NCBI GenBank assembly: GCA_027186245.1
Contig: CP114481.1
Location: 2,898,501-2,962,500, forward strand
DNA length: 64,000 nt
Reading direction: 5' to 3'
From: Coriaria nepalensis
Taxonomy: Eukaryota; Streptophyta; Magnoliopsida; Cucurbitales; Coriariaceae
Each line of letters begins with the position of its first letter. Positions within the stretch are counted from its first letter, which is position 1. Shown in pieces: positions 12,301 through 22,060 of the stretch. Under the pieces are notes generated by a model, which worked only from the letters and a program-made list of their open reading frames with translations, was not told where the DNA came from and made no database searches. Both the position numbers and the translations under genes were made by a program.

Positions 12301-12991
12301 TTCAACATTTAAAGATTTTGATTGACGACGTGAAAAATCAGATGGTAAAGATTATGTAAATCAAGGATCACACGGATCATGAAGAATCATATTTGAAATG
12401 CATGAATTGGTGTGGAGGGTTTTGAACATCCGGTTGTTGGTGGTTCTAGCTGGACTTTGTAGAGGTATTAAAAGGATAGAAATAGGTAATTTTTAAGTTA
12501 TTTTTTCTTACTTGTTTAAATAATATTGACTTTTAGATGTACTTTATCTATGGTCCAAAACTTATGTAAGAAAGCTTATTAAAAATATGTCCAATATGTA
12601 AGATAGCATTTAAATTATGAATGAATTAAATAATATCATCTATCTTTTCCTCATTGAATGTCATAGTTTACTTTGTTGGCCAATCTCTTTATATGTGTTA
12701 TCTGAAAAGGGAGGACTTAATGATTATTTGTTCGCCGGAACCAAAAATAAAATTTTTGATAAATAGCGATTTCGTAAAAAGTTTTTTCAAGCAGACCGAA
12801 TAATTTCTCGAGAACAATAACTTACTATTATAATTTATGTAAACTATACAAATAAATTTTATTAATTATATACTTTAACGTGCTATCATTTTAGTCAAGT
12901 ATTTTAATTTGGTAATATATACCCATGCTTTCCTCAAAAAATGATCTTCAAATCCTTTTGTTCTTATAAAGTCTATCCCATATTTATTTTT
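12301..12991. other. AT-rich spacer, nothing recognised
   Basis: No gene or repeat with clear borders was seen. Confidence 0.35.
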
Positions 12992-13243
12992 ACGATATTA
13001 AATGAAAATTATTCTATTCATATAAGAAAATAATTTCAAAATATTCTCCAAAAACTATTCTCTAAATCTTTCTCTACAATATTATATGAAAATTATTATC
13101 TTAAATATAAGAAAATAATCTTAAAATATTCTCTAAAAACTATTTTTTAAATCTTTTTCTACGATATTATATGAAAATTATTCTCTTCATATAAGAAAAT
13201 AATCTCAAAATATTCTCCAAAAACTATTCTTTAAATCTATTTT
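12992..13243. repeat. Three tandem copies of an ~84-bp AT-rich unit
   Basis: Three consecutive units begin at 12992, 13076 and 13161, each starting AC(G/A)ATATTA and containing ATGAAAATTATT, then ATAAGAAAATAAT and ATTCTC(C/T)AAAAACTATT. The copies differ by scattered substitutions, so this is an old tandem triplication. Confidence 0.85.
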
Positions 13244-14033
13244 CATGTTACAATTTTTATAAAATTATAATACAAAGATATATTAATTAATTATTTTATC
13301 TATTTTAAGAATAATTACCAAACACAACCATAATTTTGTTCTCTATAAAAAAACACGACCACAATTCTAACGTATAGGCAATGTTTTGTTGGCGGCGAAA
13401 AAGGGTCAATAAATTTAAGTGAAATGTAATTACAGGATGCTTAAAAGTGTGTGGGTTAATTTCTTTGTCCGTTGATATCTACTTGGGTTCCACTAATCTT
13501 CCAATTTATTTGAAGATAATAAAAAGAACATCTTCGGGTGGAGAGATGCATAGGATCATTTTGGACTGTCCTGTTTTTAGTGCACCATCTTTCATCTTCG
13601 TTTTTCTCCACAAAAAAAAAAAAAAAATTACTTAAAAAAACTTAATAACAATAATTAAATAATAGTGGAAATTATGTCATGTTTCCAACGAGTGGAAACG
13701 ACGAAGAGGTCCTTACTAGCTTTTATCAAGCCTTTCGACTTTCATTTTCCTTCACAACTTCATATTAGCAATGAAATGCTTTTATCTGTTTTCAAGAGAA
13801 AGTAATATAATCGAGTGGATGTATAAGCCAACCTGGTTTTGGAATCGTTACAATTATGTCATGTAATTTGTAAGCCAATATTTTTCTCTTTTAAAAAAAT
13901 ATCTTTAAAAAGAAAAAATAGTTGAATTTTTAGAGGGAATAATTAATTAGTCTTATTCACTAATTAATAATGCATACCTAGGATTATATAATTAACTCAT
14001 GGAAGGGGAGGTATTCATCCGCTAAAATTATAA
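13244..14033. other. AT-rich spacer, nothing recognised
   Basis: An open frame of 62 codons at 13447-13635 has no recognisable features and runs into a poly(A) tract. No repeat borders were identified. Confidence 0.35.
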
Positions 14034-16503
14034 AGATAAATTATATGTGAATCTCTTGAGATTTATAATTAGTGAGAACTAAACTTAAAAGGGTAAAATT
14101 TTTGTGGATTTTTTGAGGTTTAGTGATATCATAAATAAGTTTTTCGAGATTTTAAGAATTATAAGTGGACCCTTGAAATTTGCCTTTAGCTATAAATAAT
14201 TTCATCCATCAAAAGTTAATGTTAGATTTAAAAGTCATCGTTTGTTTTAAATGAAAAGACTTTAATATATTTTAATTCTAATGAAAATAAAATAAAATTA
14301 CATATAGTTCCCTTATAATTTATCAATATTACAAATAAATATCTTGAGGTTTATCAATATTACAAATAGATTCCTTGAGGTCTATTGATATTAAAATAGA
14401 ATTCCTTTAGGCTATTAAGATAACATGTTGATCCTTCATATTTACCATAAGTTACAAATAAGTTCAATTAAAGGTCAATCATGTTGGATATGGTACCCTA
14501 AAAGTATGTAATAAATGTATTTTTATAAAATTAATGATAGTGATATTTTTCTATATAATTATTTGAATATGTTATTATTGAATAATGTGTACTTAATATC
14601 AGAAATTTTAAATTTATTTATGTAAATATAATCTTGTATTAGTATGAGTGAATTAAGATTATAGATGATGAATTAAATTATCCATAACATATTAAAGTAT
14701 GGAATCTTTAATAGCTGCTAGTATGGTCCACTAGCATTATGAATGCAGGTGATCTAGATCCGGATCACTGATATAGGTAGACATTTTAGTAGAGATGTTT
14801 TATATAATTGGATTATATAAGATATGACCTGATATTAATTAATTCTTTATTAACATACCGTTTGTCATAAATACTTCTATTCATATCAATATATGATCAT
14901 ATACAGATTAATCTAAATCCTAAGTAGTCATGAATTCCTATTTATGTCAACTGTATCTTTTAATTCACTCGTCACCGTTTATTTGTAAAACAAGCTAAAG
15001 ACTTTTGTTTTGGAGGTTCATTGAGATAAACAGCTAGAACCATAATTTGCAGATATAGAATCCAAATTTTTTTCATAGAAGATTGTATATTGGTTCCCTT
15101 AAGGGTTAATTTTGGAACTAAATGGTTTTGAGCTTAAATTTATAATTAAGTTATAAATTAACCGTTTACTAGTAGATTAATGGTACTTGAGGATAAAGAG
15201 ATAATTAGAGGGTTAATTCTATAATTGCAAGAGTGCAATCCCATATTTTTAAAAAATAATATTCAAATTAATAAATAAGATTTATTAAATTAAAGAATTT
15301 AATTAATAATCTAATTTATTGGAGTTTGGAACTATAGGTCCATAGTCTTTAGGTCACCTTTATAAAACATTGTATATGGTAAGAGTGACAAATATTGAAA
15401 AAGATTCATTTGCAAAGAAAATAGTTTTTTGGGGTAAATATGTACTTATGAGATAAATAGTGTTAATTAGTTAATTAAAAAATTAATTAATTAAAAAATG
15501 TATTTAAATATAATGAAGAATTTCGAAATTCATTTTATAAATAATAATATATTTAATTTTGAATTAAATATATTATATACAATATTAAATTGATATGAGA
15601 TATTAATTTAATATTAAGTAAGTCAAATTTAAATTGGTTTGAAAAAATAATTTAAAATTCAAATAAAATATAATATGATTTAAAATATATAACATTCTAT
15701 TTTAAATTAGATTTGACGTTATCAAAGATATCACTAAAAGATATCTTATGATTATTTTTATCATTTAATATTATGATTGAATTCTCAATTCAATTAATTT
15801 AAAGTGTTTAAATTAAAAATAATATTAAATAGAAAACCTAATAAAATTCTATAAAAACATTTTATTTTAATTATTTCATAATGCAAAAAATTATGGAGGT
15901 TTTTTCACAAAAGGAAAAAGAGAGAAAACCAAGTCATCTTTACGCGTCCACACACGTCGTAGTATGTTGAGCATCGACTTAGAAGATCGTGGTGTGAGTC
16001 TCGGTAATCGATTTGTGTAAGCTAAGGTATAAACTATCTGTATAGATATATGATTAATTTATTTATATATAAAGGATCACTAAAAGTTTTGGGAAAAGTT
16101 TTGTTATTTGCTGAAACCAACAATCACTTCTGCTGTGAATTTTAAACCCATTTTCCAACAAATCATTATTTGGCAGTCAACCATTTTTATTTTTAGAAAT
16201 AAACATTATATATGATGGATCACCAAATATAATATTGACTTATAATTAGACTTACTTATAACTTAGGGTAAATATGAAGTGATTTATTTATAATTTCAAA
16301 AATCTTAAGGGAACATTAATACTGATAAACCTCAAGAGATTACTTGTAAATGGTTGACAGTGAAATTTAACGTTGACTTTTGACAAATGGACTTATTTGT
16401 AACTCATGATAAAGCTCAAGACATTCACTTATAATTCCTAAAACCTTAAGGGATTACTTTGTAATATCACTAAACTTTAATGAATCTACATACAATTTAC
16501 CCA
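14034..16503. mobile_element. Small inverted-repeat DNA element interrupted by a solo LTR
   Basis: The DNA on the two sides of the solo LTR forms an imperfect inverted repeat. The left arm (14034-14476) carries modules such as TTTAGTGATATCA, AAGAATTATAAGTG and a TTGAGGTTTATCAATATTACAAAT-like block; the right arm (16166-16503) carries the same modules in reverse complement. Without the inserted LTR the element would be about 0.8 kb with no coding capacity. Such a structure suits a non-autonomous long-inverted-repeat transposon. No confident target duplication was found. Confidence 0.5.
14482..16160. mobile_element. Solo LTR (1679 bp) with perfect 5-bp target duplication
   Basis: The element starts TGTTGG at 14482 and ends CCAACA at 16160. 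It is flanked by AATCA at 14477-14481 and again at 16161-16165, a perfect 5-bp target-site duplication. Its first ~220 bases match the LTR that follows a Copia RNase H remnant at 11570-11795, so it is a Copia-type LTR. No internal region is present: recombination between the two LTRs probably removed it. Confidence 0.9.
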
Positions 16504-16767
16504 AATTTAAGAGGGTATATTGCTAAATTTACACTATATTAACTTAATATTTTATACGTCACTGTCAATGTCACTACCACTGCCGCTGCCCCCACTACTT
16601 GCTACCACCATTACCCTTTACCACCATCAATGTTTGTCGTCACTTCACACCACACTCTCCTAGCACAACCGACTGCCAACCCCCCTTCCCCCCGCGCTCC
16701 TAAAGCTGCCATCCACCATTACTGATGTTGGCTCCAGAACATCCATTGCTTTCACTGCCATAATATG
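16504..16767. other. Spacer with a C-rich low-complexity patch
   Basis: A C-rich patch of CAC/CCA-type triplets lies at about 16560-16740. No gene was recognised. Confidence 0.4.
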
Positions 16768-17590
16768 AAAGTGTATATTTATCAAGTCAATTAAATTAAA
16801 CTCAAAGGGTATATAATTTATGTGATATATTATTAATTATGAATATTAACAATATTATTGTATGTTATTGATTCAATAATAATTAAAGTATTTATTTATC
16901 ATGTTTGGAATTAATAATATATGCTCATTTATTACAAATCATGATAAATTCTAGTATTTCAAGTTATGCACTTAAGGACATGATAAAGATCATGTCAATT
17001 GAGATGTAAGTTGCTTAAAGCCTAAGATATAAATTATTTATAATCATATGATTATAATAAGGGATATTGATAATCTGAATAAACTATGACATAGTTAATC
17101 TGCTTCATATATATGATGATTATTTTCATGGTAATTGATGTTAGTAGAATATTAGGATAAAAATGTGAGTGCTTAGTAAAGACTAAGTACACTAAACCCA
17201 ACACTTAGATAATTTTCAATTGTAAGCATATTAACTGTAAATGAGAATGATCCAATTACTATAGTACATGTGATTCTCTAACCTGATATCATTATGGCAT
17301 CTTATGTGATGAGATTTATATTTTGACATCATTCCAAAATACCCTAGCCAAGGGTTAGGAGGGGTGAACATTGGGTATAAGATCTTGTACATGAATGTTA
17401 TGAGTAATTAAGATGGGATCCATCACTTTTGTAATTCAAGATATAAATCCTATAAGTGGAATAAGAAATCCTTACACAAGATAGAATGATATGAAGGGAA
17501 TTTTAGTAAATTTATTGTCTATGTTCATTAAAAGTATAATAATTCATATGATTTGACTATTATGATTTAACAATTAAACTATACCATAAA
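16768..17590 (+). mobile_element. LTR-like segment, family related to 17912-19060
   Basis: The segment begins TGAAAGTGTAT, like the LTR start at 5389 (minus), and shares ordered blocks with 17912-19060, including GATCCATCAC and TTTAACAATT(A/G)AAC(T/C). It is diverged and has no coding content. Borders are approximate. Confidence 0.45.
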
Positions 17591-17594
17591 TTGA

Positions 17595-17909
17595 ATGGGG
17601 ATATTCCTTCGGAGGTGGAGCTTCAATGATGGTTTTTGTCTTACGTTGATCAACCCCTATCCCTTTAATGAAATAAGAATCGAAGGAAATTTCTGGCCGA
17701 AATCCCAAAAGCATATTTTAAAGGATTTGTTCTCAACTTGTGAAGATGCATCCGATCCAATGTTCATTTCAAAATGCCAGATGACTGACAACTTTGACTA
17801 TTTTTACCACCATGCCATAAATATAGACCTCTGTGATAGTGCCAATCAAATCATGGAATATACCATTCATAAACCTTTGATAAGTTGCCCCGACATTCTG
17901 AAAATATAA
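17595..17909 (-). pseudogene. Ty3/Gypsy reverse transcriptase fragment (antisense)
   Basis: The minus strand reads a Gypsy reverse-transcriptase signature: NVGATYQRFMN, IFHDLIGTITEVYIYGMVVK (from the GATYQRxMNxIFxDxIGxxVEVYxDDMxVK block), a decayed middle, and TKTIIEAPPPKE, the spacer after the polymerase domain. The catalytic YxDD position reads YIYG, so the active site is lost, and stops interrupt the middle. The 104-codon open frame on the plus strand here is a shadow. Confidence 0.75.
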
Positions 17910-17911
17910 TT

Positions 17912-19060
17912 CTCATCAGGCCAATCGGGTATGATCAATAGGATAAAATATTTATGAGAATCAATCTTAAATTGTATAAGATATCAACATAATGAAATGC
18001 AAACATTTAATAAACTATGTTATATTATGTCATGATGTTATTAGGTTGGAAATAACAAATTGCATACATAATTAATTTTGCATGTCATACTTGACAGATT
18101 TCTGAATCATAGATATGCACTTGGAATCCTGATAGAGATTATGTTTGATGAGATCTTAAGTTGGCTTAAGCCTATGACCCAAAATATTCATAGTCATGTC
18201 ATGATGAGGCAATGACAATCATGAGAGACTATTACATAACCTATCATCTTCAAAAGAAGAATAATGTTCTCATGATTATCGATATTAAAGAATACCAGGA
18301 TATGTGTGTAGATGATTAGTAGAGACTTAATCACTAAACATGCTCACTTGAAAATTTTCGTTGCTAATGATCACTTGAAAATTTTCATAAGCACTAGGAT
18401 ATGGTGCTTATGATTCTCAAACTTGGAATTGCCGCAGTACTTACATATGGGATGTCATGATTTGATATCATTCAACGTGACCTTAACCAAGGAATACTAA
18501 AAATGAACCATTGTGTGTGTGTTCTCGCATGAGAAGTTTATAGGGTTGATAATATGAGATCCATCACATCTATATTAAGAGAAAAAAAGGTTATGTTATA
18601 CCTTGTACAATGAAGAAAATATGTGTACAAAGTAGTATGGTGTGAAAAGAGTTTTTGTAAGTCTATTGTCTAGTTGTAAATCTATTCATATGGATAGTCT
18701 AATAGGATTTAACAATTGAACCAAGTCCTAGGACCATCTGGAACTATGCATAGATGAAAGGATCAATCTTGTATAGTAATAGTCATCTATAATTCTTATT
18801 GAGGTTCATCATACTTTTCATTACACTAATGACCCATATGCCTTATTAGAGGCCAATGTGGGTTTGGCGATTTAAGTTAATTGATCATATTAATTATTTG
18901 ACTTTAAAGTGTTTTTTAAGATCGAAATGATCTATTTATTATAATTGATACAATCCATAAGTTGTTGTAGTGTCGACCTACTGGGTAATATAGAACCGAT
19001 CATGTCACACACATGAAAAATGATGGACCTCAATAAGAATGATTGAAGAATTTTACTTGT
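17912..19060 (+). mobile_element. Decayed LTR, opposite-orientation relative of 3340-5389
   Basis: Long ordered similarity to the reverse complement of 4240-5370 is visible, including GAGAATCAA, the TATTAGGTTG block, GGCCAATGTG and AATATAGAAC. The first ~25 bases of the LTR seem to be missing at the junction with the antisense Gypsy fragment. A small internal duplication (TCACTTGAAAATTTTC twice) lies near 18338-18385. It has no coding content. Confidence 0.6.
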
Positions 19061-19570
19061 TCATCGCTCTTTTTCTCTCCTCTTCAACCTATCCCACCTA
19101 ATATTGTTTATTTATTTCAATTTCGCCCATTTTGTTTTTTTTAATATTTATTGATATATATAGATTTAATCGCAATAGACCATATTATTTCAATTGATTA
19201 TAGTTTCAATCTCTTGTAATCAATGCATTCGTCTAAAAGTGCTTGAACTATGTTTATAATTATGATTTTTTTCCTTAAGAATAATTGATAATTTTTTTAA
19301 ATGCATTACAATTTTTTATGGCATAGTAAATGCATTACAATTTTGAATGGCATAGTATAACATTGATATTATTTCCTATGGTTTTAAACGATATTATGAT
19401 TCTTCTTAGAAATATAAGATGAAAAATTGTGGCTCGAGTTGGTTTCGAGAGGCCCCAAATTTGAGTCTCCACGAAAGAAAATGAGAATACACATTGAATT
19501 TATTTATTCTTAGGTCTCTTTTTTCATCTTCACCTTAGGCCGCCAAATATGTTAAGCTTGCCCCGTCGAA
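19061..19570. other. AT-rich spacer, nothing recognised
   Basis: No gene or repeat with clear borders was seen. Confidence 0.35.
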
Positions 19571-20350
19571 GCCAAAGTTATATCTAGTTCGATGTCTAAT
19601 GCCAGTAATCTCTCCCTTTTCGATGGTGATGTCTTTGATGATTCATCTCTCTACCACAACACGGTTGGTGCCCTCCAATAAGCCCTCTCACTTATCCCGA
19701 TCTCTCTTTCATCGTCAACAAAATGTGTCAGTTTATGCATCGACTCACCATCAACTATTGGGTCATTGCCAAATGGATCTTACATTATTTACATGGAACT
19801 TCTTACCTTAGTCTTCATATTCAGCCTAGGCCCTCCCTTGAACTCAATATCTCTACTGATGCGGATTTGGCCAGTTCCTGATGATCATCAATCCACCACA
19901 TGCTACTTAATGACATTTGGGCCCAATCATATTTCTTGGAGCTCTCGCAAGCAACACACCGTTGCCCATTCTTGTACTAAAGTCAAATATAGAGCGTTAG
20001 CAAGTTCCCCAGCCGTTTTGTTGCTACAAAATCTTCTCTTTGAACTTGGCATCAAACCTAACTTTCCACTCACTCTCTGGTGTGATAATATTAGTGCCAC
20101 GTATGTAGCAATCAACCGAGTTCAACATTCCAAAACCAAGCATGTCGCCATTAATTTTTACTTTGTTTGTGAAAAAAGCACTCATAGGGAATTTCAAACT
20201 ATAATTTATCTCTGATAAGGATCAACCCTCCAACATCCTTATCAAACCTTTCACAGCATCCCGATTCTCACAAGGCAAGATCTACCTTGATATCTTACCA
20301 AAACTAATCCTTCCTAAACATGGCAACGTATTAATTAGGTTCTAGCTAAA
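19571..20350 (+). pseudogene. Copia pol 3' end (RT tail and RNase H) remnant
   Basis: Plus-strand frames together read the end of a Ty1/copia polyprotein: a decayed reverse-transcriptase tail near 19640-19790, then STDAD-like and WSSRKQHTVAHS, then a LWCDNISATYVA motif (RNase H catalytic-region signature), HSKTKHVAINFYFV, and a LPKL-type tail. Frame changes near 19780-19880 and stops show that it is dead. It has no visible link to the LTR-like DNA upstream. Confidence 0.8.
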
Positions 20351-21433
20351 CAGGGATGTATGCATTAAACACCAACAGTTGTAGAAAATTTAGTACCTTT
20401 GAGGTCAAATAAACTGGGGAAGTGGAGTCAACATTTTCATTAATAATAATCATGATCTTATTTTACATTTAAACATAATTCAAGACTTATTAATTTAATA
20501 TATATGTATATATATAAGTTTAGGGGACAAGATTATATAAGTTTTAAGTTATTATAGTAATTCTTTAAATTAAATGTAAATTAAAAAAAAATCATAATAA
20601 TTAAGTCTAGATTATTTTATTTATTTATTTATTTACTTGCAGTACAGTTCTCACATATCCCAAGAGAAGAAAACTGGCAATATATTCATTAATTCCACAT
20701 GGTAAAAAAAAGAAAAAAGAAAAAATAAAGAAATATATAATAATAAAATAAAATTAGAATCACAGTTTGGTTTGGAGAGTGAATACCAACTCCAGCTAAC
20801 TTTATTAGTTGCATTGTTGTATCAACTATTCCAACCCCATTGCATGCCTTTCTTTGTTTAATAGAGCACTTTTTGTTGGTCAGTGGATTTGTTCCCGTAG
20901 AGTGTTCGGTAAGCATGGCCGGATCGTCTCCCTAACTTTTACTAAAATTAAAATATTACCCCCTACATTATTAAAATTTTATACAATATATTTAGATGCA
21001 AAAAAGACCTTCTATCAAGCATTGTAAAATATATATATATATGAGATTTGCCTTGTTTCAAATTATTTCATTATTTAAAGGACTAAAAACTTTAATGATC
21101 GAATATAACTACAAAATAAACATTAAATTTATGAAACTAGAGTAAAAGATTTACCAATTCCTGATTAATTATGTATTAAAATTAGAAGTTACATAAATAT
21201 TTATTTATAAAGTTCTCGAAAATGACTATCAGTGTCGAAATGTATTTGGTATTTTATTTATATGTAATTATCTATTTGTCCGGATCATCATTTTTATCTC
21301 ATAACCGTATGTTTCAAAATATTACAGAGAGAGATATAATGATAATTTAGATAAAGTTTAATATGATATTATAAGATTGAAGAAAATGATGGTGGGATAA
21401 AATGAAAATAAAGCTGAGGGAATTGAATTGAGT

Positions 21434-21452
21434 GGGAGGGGAGGGGAGGGGG
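21434..21452 (+). promoter_or_regulatory. Potential G-quadruplex motif
   Basis: Four runs of three to five G separated by single A bases form a classic intramolecular quadruplex pattern about 520 bp upstream of the RAN1-type start codon. Folding and function are inference. Confidence 0.5.
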
Positions 21453-21592
21453 TCTAATTGAAAAAAACAACAAAATATTTATGGCTTTAAATTTTACATA
21501 AAGAATAATAATTACTTTTATAACTTGGAAGAAAATTTATGATATTTTATCTTCAACATACTTCGTTTACTCCAAATTTACATTCAAATTTA

Positions 21593-21602
21593 TCCACGTG
21601 GA
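21593..21602. promoter_or_regulatory. G-box (palindromic TCCACGTGGA)
   Basis: A perfect CACGTG core within a ten-base palindrome lies about 375 bp upstream of the RAN1-type start codon. In plants this core is bound by bZIP and bHLH factors; use at this gene is inferred from position only. Confidence 0.45.
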
Positions 21603-21949
21603 TCTAGTAGTAGTGACAAACGGTTCCCATTTGACAGTGAGTTAGGCCGTCGTTGCAAAATCCTATTTTATTTCTATTAAAAAGAAAAATCGAAATAAAA
21701 AATGGTAAAAAAAAAGTAACATAAAAAATATATAATAAAAAATAAATAAATGGGATCGTTACGAAAGAAAGAAAGGGGCAAAAAAGGAAATTATCAAAAA
21801 AAGGGTCCTCCCACCGGCTTTACCTGCTTTGCCCCTCCACCTAATCAGACTTCCACCATCAACCTTCCCTTCGGGGAAAAAGCAACTTGCCTTATCGTCT
21901 TTCGCCTCTCTCTCTCTCTCTATTTTGTATTAATTGCTTGGATTTTCTT

Positions 21950-22060
21950 ATGCTTGCCCTCTATACCTGCAATGACACCGCGTGTAAAAGGCCTGCAGCT
22001 TACCCAGGTGCCCGCCGCTGGCCGGAAACCAAAATCAGTTCTCGCCGGAGACATTTCTGA
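21950..22060 (+). promoter_or_regulatory. Overlapping upstream ORF (36 codons) in the RAN1-type leader
   Basis: An ATG at 21950 opens a 36-codon frame, out of phase with the main frame, that runs through the main start at 21972 and stops at 22058-22060. Ribosomes using it could not initiate at 21972, so it may lower translation. It lies in a poor initiation context, so leaky scanning is likely. Confidence 0.4.

Larger units (their letters stand above)
20351..21971. other. Intergenic DNA and promoter region of the RAN1-type gene
   Basis: No gene was recognised from 20351 to 21400. Closer to the copper-ATPase gene are a G-rich tract at 21434-21452, a G-box at 21595-21600, a TATA-like TATATAATA at about 21729-21737 and a CT-repeat leader at about 21904-21921. 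The long in-frame extension upstream of 21972 is treated as leader. Confidence 0.5.

Noticed and set aside
17595..17909. 104-codon plus-strand open frame as a novel gene
   Set aside because: The opposite strand reads a recognisable Gypsy reverse transcriptase, so the open frame is a shadow.
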